Positions 1 through 12,557 of a stretch of 64,000 bases of DNA are shown in pieces. The notes below the pieces were generated by a model. It worked only from the letters and a program-made list of their open reading frames with translations, searched no databases and had not been told where the DNA came from. The DNA is from Panicum virgatum (Eukaryota > Streptophyta > Magnoliopsida > Poales > Poaceae), in contig NC_053142.1 of assembly GCF_016808335.1 (NCBI RefSeq), positions 772,001 through 836,000 on the forward strand. Direction: 5' to 3'. Numbering within the stretch: the first letter of the stretch is position 1; every line of letters starts with the position of its first letter. The translations under genes and the position numbers were made by a program.

Positions 1-1940
1 ACATGATTGGGCTTCTTCTCATCATCAAAACCGAGTGGTTGCTCAACATAGACTAGCTCATTGATGTAGCCATTGAGAAATGCACACTTGACATCCATTT
101 GATATAGCTTGATGTTGTGGGCACAAGCATAGGCTAATAAGATTCTAATTGCCTCCAATCTTGCAACTGGTGCATATGTCTCCCCAAAGTCAAGACCTTC
201 AACTTGAGTGTAACCTTAAGCTACCAATCTTTCTTTGTTTCTCACCACTAAGCCATCTTGATCTTGCTTGTTCTTGAAGACCCACTTGGTGCCAATCACA
301 TTGTAGTTCTTTGGCCTCTCAACAAGCTCCCAAACTTAATTTCTTGTGAAGTTGTATAGCTCTTCATGCATGGCATTGACCCAATCGGCATCATTCAATG
401 CATCTTGTATCTTGGTTGGCTCTTCAAATGATACAAATGAGTAGTGCTCACATATAGCCACCAATCTTGATCTTGTTTGAACACCTCTTTGAATATCACC
501 AATGATACGATCTAGAGGATGATCTCTTGCAATGTTGGATGGTTGGAGTACTTGAAGTTGATTGCTTCCACTTGCTTAATCTTGATCTTGAACTTGAGCT
601 TCATCTTGAGTACCACTTGTACTAGCTTGATTTGTATCAACTTGCACTTCTTGACACATGTGAATGCCTCCATCATCATCAACTTGACTCGGCCTAATGT
701 CACCAATATCCATGTTCTTCGTTGCATTTGCCAATTGATCTCCTCTCACATCATCATGATTTTGAGCTTCAATTTGAGAGCCTTGGGTTTCATCAAATTC
801 AGCATCATTAACTTCTTCTAATGTGCCATTTGCCAAGTTCCATACTCTATATGCCTTGCTTGTGATAGAATAGCCAAGTAAGAACCATTCATCACATCTC
901 TTGTCAAATTTTCCCAATCTTGTGCCCTTCTTGAGAATGTAGCATTTGCAACCAAACACCCTAAAGTATGCAATGTTGGGCTTTCTTTCATTCAATAGCT
1001 CATATGGTGTCTTCTCAAGCTTCCCATGGCAATAGAGTCGGTTGCTATAATAACAAGCCGTGTTGATAGCTTCACTCCAAAACCTTTGGCTCACATTGTA
1101 CTCACTAAGCATGGATCTTACCATATCAATCAAAGTTCTATTCTTCCTTTCAACTACACCATTGGATTGGGGAGTGTATGCTGGAGAGAATTGATGGCCA
1201 ATACCAAGATCATCACACAAATCTTCAATTCTTGTGTTCTTGAACTTACTCCCATTGTCACTTCTAATCTTCTTGATGTTGGTTTCAAACCCATTTTGAA
1301 TCCTTTTAACAAAAGACTTGAATAGATCATACACTTCACTCTTGTCATAGAGAAAGAACACCTAAGTGTATCTAGTGTAGTCATCAACAATCACAAAACC
1401 ATACTTGTTGCTACCAATGCTTGTGTATGTTGTTGGCCCAAACAAGTCCATGTGCAATAGCTCAAATGGCTTTGATGTGCTCATTTCACTCTTCTTAGGA
1501 TGAGGCTTCCCAACTTGCTTGCCGGCTTGACATGCACTACATGGCTTGTCCTTCTCAAATGTGACATCCTTCAAACCTATAACTAGATCATGCTTCACTA
1601 GTTTGTTCAATTGCTTCATGCCAACATGACCAAGCCTTCTATGCCATAACCAACCCATATTTGATTTGGATAGCAAGCATGATGTGAGTTGAGCTTCACT
1701 ATCATTGAAATCAACCAACTACAAGCTACCATGCCTAAAGCCCTTGAATATCAAATTTGACCCATCAACACTTATGACTTCAACATCATCACTACCAAAT
1801 ATGTACTTGAAGCCAAGATCACAAAGTTATGCCACCGACAATAGATTGAAGTCCAAGCTCTCAACTAGCAACACATTGGAGATACTCATATCATTGGATA
1901 TAGCAATCTTCCCAAGCCCCTTGACCTTGCCTTTCTTGTT
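1..1940 (-). pseudogene. SIRE-type Ty1-copia pol, 3' part (pre-integrase, integrase, start of RT)
   Basis: On the minus strand this encodes the middle of a copia polyprotein and runs off the window. Reading from 1940 down: a pre-integrase zinc-binding segment with WHRRLGHVG and CSACQ (about 1530-1660), an integrase core (LLHMDLFGP, IRSDNG, NGVVERKNR), then the start of reverse transcriptase near position 100 (YQMDVKCAFLNGYI). Integrase inserts cDNA into the host chromosome and RT copies the element RNA. The frame has in-frame stops near 1828, 1361, 335 and 213, most explicable by a single C-to-T or G-to-A change. The upstream half lies at 9914-12158; the two were split by the Angela-type insertion at 1946-9908. 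SIRE/Maximus lineage is inferred from the RT wording and the coiled-coil gag; the copy is dead. Confidence 0.88.
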
Positions 1941-1945
1941 GTTGC
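1941..1945. repeat. Target-site duplication GTTGC (left)
   Basis: GTTGC directly precedes the TGTTGG start of the Angela-type LTR and recurs at 9909-9913 directly after its TTCCTACA end. This fixes the insertion boundaries and shows that the flanking SIRE halves were once contiguous. Confidence 0.93.
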
Positions 1946-3256
1946 TGTTGGAAATATGCCCTAGAGACAATCATATTTCCTTGTATTCATAATTAACAAA
2001 GTGCTCCTTGAATATCCATGGATGACAACTTGTATTGATTAATGAATATGTGAAGTATTTGTGAAACTCTTTACTTGTATGGATATTCTAAAATGTTCCT
2101 AGTCGGAGTTCATGTGAGGACACACATGAATATTAGACTAGCACATGTATTAGTTGATTGACAACGTTTCACAAGTCATGGATATGGGGATGTCAAACTA
2201 ATAATGTGGGTTCATGTGAGACATGAGAAAGAACTGACCCAACACAAGATGATGACTTCTCATTACACAATATATACGCTGTGTCCTAAGACCTGAGATC
2301 GTCGTATGTACTCAAGATGTGAACTGACTTACTTAGGAGCCATCAAACGCTGCACCGTAATAGGGTAGTCATAAAGATGGTTTTCGGGTCTGTCAAGAAG
2401 CATGCTGTGAGACATAGTCGGTCAAGATGGGATTTGCCTCTCTCTACTAGAGAGAGATATCTCTGGGCCCCTCGAGTGATTTGGATCAGGAAATGCATGG
2501 CAATGCTGGGGTTAAGAGTTAACCAAGGATTACGTATCACAGAATCGAGAAAGAGTGGTCGGTTTTAAGCTAGACCAAATATCGTGAGGCAAAGGGAACA
2601 GCATGTATATGATATTGTGGCGGCTCGTCTGATATGATCTTTGTGTGCGTATAGGAGTTGACATGTCTTGCTAGAGGCCACCGTCTACTATTGGGCCGAG
2701 TAAGACTACTCGGGCCATGTCTATTCGCATATGAGCCTATAGGGTCACACACTTAAGGGAAAGAAGTCTAATGAGGATGAGATCCGAATTAGAGTGGGCT
2801 TAGGTGCGCTAATGGGCCTCTCAGGTCCAAAAAATGGCGCCCAAGGTGGGGCCCAAGGCAGCCCACCTAGGGGGCTATATAAACAGAGGGGGCGCCTAAA
2901 AACCCTAACCCTTACTACTATTCACGCGCATAAACAGTACCATGAACAGTAGCGCCCCTCCCTGTTTCTCCTCCTCGTCCATCGGCCCTAGATCGTTCTC
3001 GCGGATCTAGCAATCCGAATCGCGACGTTTCTTCCCGTACGTGTGGATACCTTGGAGGTGCTGCATCTGCTGCACAAGGACGAGCCGTACGTGAGGAGGT
3101 TCTCGCAACAGCACTGCCGGCTTCCATCTGCACTACACCGATGCGCTACAGAAGTTCCGCAACCGCGCGTCTAGTGGTAATCCCGTGATCTATAATTGCA
3201 ATAATCCTGGTTTATGTGGTAGAAAATTTTTGTTTTTGCTACCCCATATTTCTACA
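1946..3256 (+). repeat. 5' LTR of the Angela-type element
   Basis: 1311 bp beginning TGTTGG and ending TTTCTACA. A TATATAAA box at 2876-2883 marks the U3 promoter that would drive transcription of the element RNA. The partner LTR is 8588-9908. A third, partial relative is at 59702. Confidence 0.93.
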
Positions 3257-3273
3257 GCAGTATCAAGAGCCAG
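3257..3273 (+). promoter_or_regulatory. Primer-binding site, initiator Met tRNA type (degenerate)
   Basis: Directly after the LTR, AGTATCAAGAGCC resembles the usual TGGTATCAGAGCC complement of the initiator methionine tRNA 3' end, with one inserted A and changed first bases. It would have primed minus-strand cDNA synthesis. Confidence 0.7.
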
Positions 3274-4637
3274 TGTTGTGTCATTATAGATTCGGATATG
3301 TGCATATGGAGATATGCGTAGTTGCAGATCGATCTATGACCTAGTTTCGTAGACTTGCTGCGAAGGTTGTGCAACGACATACTCCTACCGGTCGATTTTC
3401 CGCCATCGGAGTTAAGTGATGCACATAAACCCGGTCGCGGAGGTTGGAGATCAATGTAATTGGTCGAATCAAAACTTAGGGCATAAGCCAGATGCATGAG
3501 ATGCATAGGGTAGTAGATTGGATCTACTGCTAATTCTGTTTTGTTGCAAAAGCGTGTTCTACTGTAAAACAATCATAACTTTTGCATACGAACTCGGATT
3601 GAGACGAATTTTATATCGATTTGTATCTACAGAAAAAGCTAGACTTGGTTTTGAACAGCCGTTCTGTTTTTGCGAAATTTAGATTTGCGAAATTCGGCCA
3701 GGAAGATAGGGTTTTCGGCAATTTAAATTCGGACGTCGAAATCGCATAACTCTGTTTTGCAGGTTTTGTGATCGGTATGACCCCTATGTGTATGTGATGC
3801 ATGTGTGTAATTGTTCCATGACCAGCGTATCGTGATTATGACAATTCGGCTGGAGCCATATGAATTGTTGCATTTGATGTAATGGCCTGCGTGCCAACCT
3901 GTGATGATCCAAGTCGTGAATGTAATTTTATTTACTAGCCATTAGGTGTAATAGCGAGTTCTATTTCTTGGAGGCTTCATCACATGGAGGATGGTGCACA
4001 TGAAACATGGAGATAGAGATCAACATGGTGAACAGGTTCTATGGAGATAGAGATCATCATAAGAACATTGGCTGTACTGATTCACAACTATGTGCTTGCC
4101 GTTCTTATCGTTTTACTTCAATATGCGATAATGAGTTTTCAGCATACGATAGAAGTAGAACGACCGATCCCTCACAAATTTTAAGTTATCATGCCCTACC
4201 AACTAAATCTTGCAATGTCCCAAGTCATGTACGACTGGTAGTGGGTCTATGAAATTAGGGCACCATCAATTTTCCTTGACTAGACAAGTTCGTATTGGAT
4301 ACTTACACGCATAAGGGTTGGTCAGCTTGACAAGGTTATCTTAACAGTTAAGGACCTTGGGGCATAAAGGTTGGGAGCCAAGACATAGAGATGTCACCCA
4401 ACAACAAGAGTCATATGAGATATGATTAGCAATGAGTTGCTTACCAATCTATCTTGTCTTCTAGCGGTGATGCTAAAGCTCACTAGTTTACTTGATAGTT
4501 GTAGGTCTTGAATCACTAAGAATCAAAAGAGGGATATTGATTTTAGTGGGAGTAAATTCTGTTAAATGTTTAATGTCATTTACTCCATCATGAATACGTT
4601 TGTCTTAGTATTTTATATTATTATTTTGTTGTAGATC
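3274..4637 (+). other. Untranslated leader of the Angela-type element
   Basis: About 1.36 kb between the primer-binding site and the gag ATG. No coding region is supported here; short ORFs do not match any protein I recognise. A leader longer than 1 kb is usual for Angela/BARE elements, where it carries dimerisation and packaging signals; none can be pinpointed by eye. Confidence 0.7.
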
Positions 4638-7600
4638 ATGGTCCGCAACAACACTCAATCTTTTTCATTGCGTTCGGTCCTTGAGAAGGACAAACTGAAT
4701 GAGACTAACTATGCGGATTGGATCCGCAACTTGAGAATTGTTCTCAGGGCAGAGAAAAAGGAAGATGTTCTGGATACCCCATTACCAGAAGAGCCAGCTG
4801 ATGATGCACCTGTTGAGGAAAAGACTGCTTACAGAAAGGCTTGTGACAACAACCTTGAAGTAAGCTGCCTTATGCTCGCTTGCATGGAACCTGACATATA
4901 GATGCAGTTCGAGACAAACCATGAGGCACACGATATGATCGTGGTGCTTCAGGACATGTTTCAAACTCAGGCCAGGACTGAAAGGTTCAATGTGTCCAAG
5001 GCCTTTGTCGAGAGCAAGCTGGCCGAAGGCGCTGTAGTGGGTCCGCATGTAATCAAGATGGTTGGTTACACACAGAGGTTGGAGAAGCTGGGCTTCCCAC
5101 TTGGACAAGAGTTGGCCACTGATTTTATTCTCGCCTCTTTACCGCCAAGCTATGGGAACTTCATCTCGAACTACCATATGCATGGGGCTGAAAAGGGCCT
5201 GACTGAACTGTGTGGCATGCTCAAGACAACAGAGAGTGACATCAAGAAGAGCACAAGCGGCGGCCATGTGATGGCTGTCCAGAACAAGCCTGCTTTCAAG
5301 AAGAAAGGTTCTTCTTGGAAGAAAAATGGCAAGGCTAAGGTTGCAAACCCTAAGCCATATCCTCCACCCAAGGCTAAACCTGGACCAGCTGCAGATAATG
5401 AGTGCTTTCATTGTCACGAGAAGGGTCACTAGAAGAAGAATTGCAAGCTGTACCTTGCCTCGTTGAAGAACCGTTCTTCCACCTCAGGTACGCTTGTTAT
5501 TCATATTACAGAAATATTTCTCGCTGACTCTTGTGTTAATTTTTCTGTATTTGATACCGGATCGGTTGCTCACATATGCAATTCGATGTAGGGACTAACA
5601 AAGAGTAGAAGCATTGGAAGAGGAGAAGTTGACTTTCGCGTCGGCAATAATGCAAGAGTTGCTGCTGTGGCCGTCGGGACGATGCAACTTCACCTACCGT
5701 CAGGATTTGTCTTGGAGCTTAGTAATTGTTATTTTGTTCCTAGTTTGAGTCAAAACATTTTGTCTCCTTCATGTTTGATGAAGAATGCTTATTCTTTTGC
5801 GAGTTAAAACAATGGTTGTGCTATCTCTAAGAATAATATGTTTGTGGCTTTTGCGTCCATTGTGAATGGGCTATTTGTTTTAAATATTAATGATTCACCT
5901 ATCTGTAATATTAATGCTAAAAGGCCTCGGCTTGCTGATTTGAATCCTACCAACATGTGGCATTGTCATCTCGGTCATATAAGCGAGAAACGCATAAAGA
6001 AGCTCCATTCGGATGGACTTCTAACTTTGTTTGATTTTGAGTCATATGAGACAAGCGAAGCTTGTTTGCTAGGCAAGATGGCCAAGACGCCATTTGGTTT
6101 TCCATAGAGAGCATCGGACTTACTGGAACTCATACATACTGATGTATGTGGACCAATGAGCTCGACTGCTAGAGGTGGATTCCAATACTTCATAACTTTT
6201 ACTGATGACTTGAGTAGATATGGTTATGTCTACTTGATGAAGCATAAGTCTGAAACTTTTGAAAAGTTCAAAGAATTTCAAAGTGAAGTTGAAAATCAGT
6301 GTGGCAAGAAAATTAAAGCTTTACGATCTGATTGTGGAGGCGAATATCTGAGCCACGAGTTTAGCAGTCATCTAAAGAGTTGCGGAATTGTTCCACAACT
6401 TACGCCGCCTGGAACACCTCAGCGAAATGGTGTGTCTGAGCGACATAATCGAACTCTGTTGGACATGGTTCGATCAATGATGAGACAGTCGGACCTACCA
6501 TTATCATTTTGGGGTTACGCTCTAGAAACAACAGCTTTCACACTGAACAGGGTGCCGTCAAAATCCGTAGACAAGACACCATAAGAAATATGGACTGGCA
6601 AATCTCCCAGTTTGTCTTTTCTAAAAATTTGGGGTTGTGAAGCATTTGTCAAACGACTCCAGTCTGACAAGCTTGCACCCAAATCGGATAAGTGCATATT
6701 CGTGGGATACCCAAAGGAGACCTTAGGGTATTACTTCTACAATCGATCTGAGGGCAAAGTGTTTGTCGCTCGGAATGGAGTTTTCCTAGAGAAAGAGTTT
6801 CTCAAATGAGAGAAAAGTGGAAGAACGGTGCAACTCAAAGAAGTTTGAGATGAGCCAATAGGACAAGACTCTACAAGTGACGCTAATGTGGCTGAACAAG
6901 TTGAGATGCCTATGGCAACAGAAGCACCTCCGCAACCACGAAGGTCAGCAAGGCTCCACGCAGCGCGGGAATTATTATTGTTGAACAATGATGAGCCTGC
7001 GACATATGCAGAGGCGATGGCAGACCCTCACTCTGAGAGATGGCAAGATGCCATGAAATCCGAAATAGAATCCATGAAGGAAAATCAAGTTTGGAACTTG
7101 ATAGACCCGCCTGATGGTGTGAGAACCATAGAGTGCAAATGGATCTATAAAAAGAAGAAAGATATGGATGGAAATGTTCACATCTATAAGACTCGACTTG
7201 TCACAAAAGGTTTTCGACAAGTTCAAGGAGTTGACTACGACGAGACTTTCTCGCCCGTAGCGATGCTTAAATCTGTTCGGATTATTCTAGCTATTGCTGC
7301 ATATTTCGATTATGAAATATGGCAGATGGATTTCAAAACAGCTTTCCTTAATGGAAATTTGACCGAGGATGTGTATTTGATGCAGCCCGAGGGTTTTGTC
7401 GATCCGACCAATGCTGGAAAGATATGCAAGCTTCAAAAATCCATTTATGGATTAAAACAAGCATCTCGGAGTTGGAATATTCATTTTGATGAAGTAGTCA
7501 AAGGTTTTGGCTTCATTAATAACAAAGAAGAAGCTTGTGTTTACAAGAAAGAAAGTGGGAACTATGGTGCATTTCTAATCCTGTATGTAGATGACATACT

Positions 7601-8567
7601 ACTGATTGAAAATAATATTCCTATGCTTGAGTCCATAAAGAATTTAGTAAAAAATAGTTTTTCGATGAAGGATTTAGGAGAAGCAGCATACATACTGGGC
7701 ATGAAGATCTATAGAGATAGATTAAAGAGGCTTATAGGATTAAGTCAAGATACTTACATTGACAAAGTGTTGAAGCGGTTCAACATGGAAGAGGCAAAGA
7801 AAGGGTTCTTGCCTATGTCACATGGCATACATCTTAGCAAGACTCAGTGTCCTACGACGACTGATGAGCGAGAGCGCATGAACAAAGTACCATATGCCTC
7901 GGCAATTGGATCTATCATGTATGCAATGATAAGTAAACGCCCAGATGTTTCTTATACTCTAAGTGTTACGAGCATATACCAGTCAGATCTAGGTGAGAGT
8001 CATTGGACAGCTGTGAAAAATATCCTCAAGTACTTGAGAAGAACTAAGGATGTGTTTCTAGTCTATGGAGGTGAGGAGGAGCTCGTTGTAACCGGTTACA
8101 CTGATGCTAGCTTCCAAACCGACAAAGATGATTCAAAGTCTCAGTCCAGTTTCGTGTTCAAAGTAAATGGTGGTGCGGTTAGCTGGAAGAGTTCCAAGCA
8201 GGAGACGGTGGCCGATTCTACAACAGAAGCCGTGTACATCACAGCTTTGGAAGCTGCGAAGGAAGGTGTTTGGATAAAGAAGTTCCTTATTGAGCTTGGT
8301 GTGTTCCCTTATGCCTTTAGCCCGCTAGATCTCTACTGTGACAACAGTGGAGCTATTGCGCAATCCAAGGAGCCAAGGAATCACTAGAAGAGCAAACACG
8401 TTATGCGGTGATTTCATCTCATTCGAGAGTTCATCGATCGTGGTGAGATCAAGATATGCAAAATACACACGGACCTGAACATTTCAGATCCGTTGACAAA
8501 ACCCCTTCCACAGCCCAAGCATGAGAGGCACACAAAAGCAATGGGTATTAGATACATTCTAGATTGA
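4638..8567 (+). pseudogene. Angela-type gag-pol polyprotein, one frame with ten nonsense codons
   Basis: All pieces lie in the same reading frame from ATG 4638 to a natural TGA at 8565-8567 (about 1309 codons). Order: gag, CX2CX4HX4C zinc knuckle at residues 256-269, protease DTG at 306, pre-integrase HHCC region (MWHCHLGH, with one expected Cys replaced near 6058), integrase D502, D565, E601 with DD35E spacing, RT YVDDILL at about 983, then RNase H ending near 8390. In-frame stops are at 4899, 5430, 5589, 5805, 6105, 6582, 6807, 6846, 8385 and 8409. No frameshift was found over 3.9 kb. Most stops fit CAG/CGA/TGG changed by one transition. The copy cannot make an intact polyprotein. Confidence 0.93.
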
Positions 8568-8571
8568 CTCT

Positions 8572-8587
8572 AGTGCAAGTGAGAGAC
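8572..8587 (+). promoter_or_regulatory. Polypurine tract of the Angela-type element
   Basis: AGTGCAAGTGAGAGAC lies immediately before the 3' LTR, the position where plus-strand cDNA synthesis is primed. It is interrupted by pyrimidines, so it is a weak or decayed tract. Confidence 0.6.
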
Positions 8588-9908
8588 TGTTGGAAATATG
8601 CCCTAGAGACAATTATATTTCTTTGTATTCATGATTAATAAAGTGTTCCTTGAATATCCATGGATGACAACTTGTATTGATTAATGAATATGTGAAGTAT
8701 TTGTGAAACTCTTTACTTGTACGGATATTCTAAAATGTTCCTAGTCGGAGTTCATGTGAGGACACACATGAATATTAGACTAGCACATGTATTAGTTGAT
8801 TGACTACGTTTCACAAGTCATGGATATGGGGATGTCAAACTAATAATGTGGGTTCATGTGAGACATGAGACAGAACTGACCCAACACGAGATGATGACTT
8901 CTCATTACACAATATGTATGCTGTGTCCTAAGACCTGAGATCGTCGTATGTACTCAAGATGAGAACTGACTTACTTATGAGCCATCAAACGCTGCACCGT
9001 AACAGGGTAGTCATTAAGATGGCTTTCGGGTCTGTCAAGAAGCATGCTGTGAGACATAGTCGGTCAAGATGGGATTTGCCCCTCTCTACTAGAGAGAGAT
9101 ATCTCTGGGCCCCTCGAGTGAATTTGATCAGGAAATGCATGGCCATGCTGGGGTTAAGAGTTAACCAAGGATTCTGAATCACAGGATCGAGAAAGAGTGG
9201 TCGGCTTTTAGCTAGACCAAATATCGTGAGGCAAAGGGAACAGCATGTATATAATATTGTGGCGGCTCATCTGATATGACCTTTGTGTGCGTATAGGAGT
9301 TGACATGTCTTGCTAGAGGCCACTGTCTACTATTGGACCGAGTAAGAGTACTCGGGCCATGTCTATTCGCATATGAGCCTATAGGGTCACACACTTAACG
9401 GAAAGAAACCTGATGAGGATGATATCCGAATTAGAGTGGGCTTAGGTGCGCTAATGGGCCTCAGGCCCAAAAGAGGGCGCCCAAGGTGGGGCCCAAGGCG
9501 TGAACAGTAACCTAAAAACGACCTAGGGGGCTATATAAACAGAGGGGCGGCTAAAAACCCTAACCCTTGCTACTATTCACGCGCATGAATAGTACCGTGA
9601 ACAGTAGTGCTCCCTGTTCCTCCTCCTCGTCCATCGGCCCTAGGTCGTTCTCGCAGATCTAGCAATCCGAATCGCGACGTTTCTTCCCGTACGTGTGGAT
9701 ACCTTGGAGGTGCTGTATCTGCTGCACAAGGACGAGCCGTACGTGAGGAGGTTCTCGCAACTGCACTACCGGCTTCCATCTGCACTACACCGACGCGCTA
9801 CAGAAGTTTCACAACCGCGCGTCTAGTGGTAATCCCGTGATTTATAACTGCAGTAATCCTGGTTTATGTGGTAGAAAATTTTTGTTTTTGCTACCCCATA
9901 TTCCTACA
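8588..9908 (+). repeat. 3' LTR of the Angela-type element
   Basis: 1321 bp, TGTTGG to TTCCTACA. It carries a TATATAAA box at 9532-9539 and a small local rearrangement near 9500-9525 relative to the 5' copy. Confidence 0.93.
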
Positions 9909-9913
9909 GTTGC
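9909..9913. repeat. Target-site duplication GTTGC (right)
   Basis: Matches 1941-1945 exactly. After it the SIRE-type protease coding sequence resumes in the minus orientation. Confidence 0.93.
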
Positions 9914-12158
9914 CAAATGTGATAGCATCAAAACCACCATTGTCACTTCTATCAATTGACTTGAACATACAAGAATCCCCGGTCATGTGTTGAGTGCACC
10001 CAGTATCAAGCGCCCAATGCCTCCCTCCGGCTTTATAATTGACCTACAAGACAAGGTCAATTTCTTTTAGGTACCTACACTTGGGTCCTCCAAGGTTAGT
10101 AACCAAGTTCTTTGGCACCCAAATGGCTTTCTTAGGAGTCATCCATGGTGCACCAAGGAACTTAACATGAACACCCTTAGTACCCTTGGTAAGAACATAG
10201 AAAGAATCAAGCTTAATTGAGGATACATTAGCTTTGGGTTTCTTGTTCATGCTTTGTTGCTCTACATGACCAACTTGCTTGCAACTTTTGCAATGGCTAC
10301 CATTGTTCTTCACAAAACAAGTCTTGTGAGGAGCAAAAGCGGCCTTGCCTTTCTTAGGGGTATAGCCCAATTCCTCTTTGTAGAGATAAGCTCTTTGGCC
10401 ACTCAAGCACATAAGCAAGCGGTCCGCACTACCATAAGCCTTGGCTAAGGTGTGATTGAGCTTCTTTACCTCCTTCTTGAGATTCTCATTCTCAACCATT
10501 AGTGTGGAATCACAAGTGAGTCCATCACTACTAGATGAGCTAGAAGTAGATGTGCTACAAGAAGGGTTAGATGATGCAACAACAATAGGCTTATAGAAAG
10601 ATTCATCAATGATATCACATGATATGCCTATGTTGCAAGTTTTAGCCTTTTCTACTTGAGGTGGCATGTTATCAAGTTTCTCACTAAGATAGGAATGAGC
10701 CTTTTCAAGCTTAGAGTGAGACTTTTGAAGTTTCTTATGATCTTCCATTAGACTCTCATAAGATGCCATAAGCTCATCAAGTTTTTGCTCAAGGGTTTGT
10801 TTCTCCTTAAGCACTTCCTTGCATTCCTTTCTAGTGGTCTTATAAGCATTTTTACAATCCTCAAGCATGATATAAAGTTCATTTTTAGTTGGACCATTAT
10901 CATCATCACTATCACTATCATGGTCACTAGCATCATCATCATGATCACCCTCATCATCGGATTGTACCTTAGCGCCTTAGCCATGAAGCATGTAGATGGA
11001 GTGTCGAAGAGAGAGATCTTCTCTTGCATAGCAAGGCTAGCACAGCCCTTTTTCTTGCACTTCTTGTCATCCTCTTCTTCACTTGAGGAATCATCACTAT
11101 CCCATGTAGCAACATGAGACTCATTCTTCTTCTTCTTGGAAGATTCATTCTTTTCTTGTTTCTTCTTTTGCTTCTTGGCTTCCTTCTTGTTAGCATCTTC
11201 ATCACCACTATCATATGGACACTTGCCAATGAGATGATCCTTGATATGGCATCTAAAGCACTTCATTGAGCACTCACTCTTCTTGAATGAGGATGAGGAC
11301 TTCTTTCCTCTACGGTGTCCACCACTCTTCTTCCTCAATAACTTGCCCACCTTGACAAAGAGAGCACTCAACTCATCATCACCATCATCATTGCTTGAGC
11401 TAGGTTCATCTTCTTCACTTGATGATTCTTGCTTCTTCTTGCCCTTGCTCTTGGATGATGTGGCCTTGAATGCCACACTCTTCTTGTTGTCATCATCCTT
11501 CTTCTCACTCTCCTTCTTCTTCTTCTTCTTCACCAACTCTTCCTTCTCATCATCTTCTCCTCATCATCGGCCATGATTTCTTGAAGGACTTGATTTGGAA
11601 TTGGGTTGTCCTTCATTGTTGTTTTCACCATGACGGTCTTCAACATATCAAATCTCTTGGGAAGACTCCTCATGAACTTGGTTGAGAATTGATTGTCATT
11701 GACTTCTTCACCAAGTGCTTTGAGCTCATTTACAATCACTTGAAGCCTATGAAACATCTCCGGCACACTCTCATCTTCTTTCATTGAGAAGCTAGCAAAC
11801 TTCTCTTGAAGCATGTATGCTCATGCCGTCTTGACACTTTCGGTGCCCTCATAAGCCTCCTCAAGCTTGGCCCAAATATCATGAGCCACCTCCAAGTTCT
11901 TGATGAGCTCAAAGGCCTTGTCATCAAGATCCTCATGAAATGCACTCACGGCGATGTCATTGCTTTGGAGTTTCTTTTCTTCAACCGGTGTTGGATTTTC
12001 TGGCCTTGCAACCTCAAACTTATGCTCGGTCACATTCCATACCTCTTATTGATTGACTTGAGATGACTCTTCATCTTTAGCTTCCACTTTGCATAATCAT
12101 TGCCATCAAAGGGTGGAGCTCTCTTGGTGTTGTTGATGTGCAAGCTCAATGAAGCCAT
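9914..12158 (-). pseudogene. SIRE-type Ty1-copia gag and protease (5' half of the split polyprotein)
   Basis: Starts at ATG 12158 (minus), soon after the primer-binding site, with a gag opening containing PPFDGNDYAKWK. A UBN2-type capsid region follows (about 11540-12050), then a Lys-rich acidic segment, a CX2CX4HX4C zinc knuckle (CFRCHIKDHLIGKC, near 11240), a long coiled coil (about 10690-10870), and the protease motif LDTGCTQHMTG near 9990-10025. Frameshifts occur near 12048 (one base missing), 11535 and 10975, and stops near 11817 and 10043. It joins pol at 1-1940 across the Angela insertion. Coiled coil plus zinc knuckle fits SIRE/Maximus gag. Non-functional. Confidence 0.88.
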
Positions 12159-12201
12159 TTCTTCACCGTAGGTGGTTAAACCTTCTCACAAATGGTGCCT
12201 A

Positions 12202-12214
12202 GGCTCCGATACCA
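12202..12214 (-). promoter_or_regulatory. Primer-binding site of the SIRE-type element
   Basis: Read on the minus strand this is TGGTATCGGAGCC, one mismatch from the plant initiator Met tRNA complement TGGTATCAGAGCC, two bases from the LTR end at 12217. Confidence 0.88.
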
Positions 12215-12216
12215 CA

Positions 12217-12479
12217 TGAAAGGTCCTAATGGCTAGAGGGGGGTGAATAGTCAATAAAAATTTCTTGCAAATCACTTAAACAAAGGATTAGTACTTAAGA
12301 TGGCGAAGCTCTTCTAGCACTAGCTCAACTACACTATGCAAGCCACCTATACAATTCTAGCAAGAAGGCTATGAATACTAAACACAACACACAATCTATG
12401 AAGCTACTTTACTCCTAGTGAACAAGATCACTACAACTAAATATCACTAAAGAGATAAACTAGCAACTAGCACTACACA

Positions 12480-12557
<78 letters not shown>

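Larger units (their letters stand above)
1946..9908 (+). mobile_element. Angela/BARE-type Ty1-copia retrotransposon, full length but decayed
   Basis: A complete LTR element of 7963 bp: 5' LTR, primer-binding site, 1.36-kb leader, gag-pol, polypurine tract, 3' LTR, flanked by a 5-bp duplication. The LTR start TGTTGGAAATATGCCC is the hallmark of the Angela/BARE/WIS lineage (established knowledge). The two LTRs show roughly 11 mismatches in their first 350 bp, mostly transitions, so the insertion is not recent. It sits in opposite orientation inside the protease/pre-integrase region of a SIRE-type element. Confidence 0.93.

Noticed and set aside
12482..12553. Possible matrix-attachment or origin-like AT tract
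   Set aside because: A plain dinucleotide microsatellite inside an LTR; no further support.
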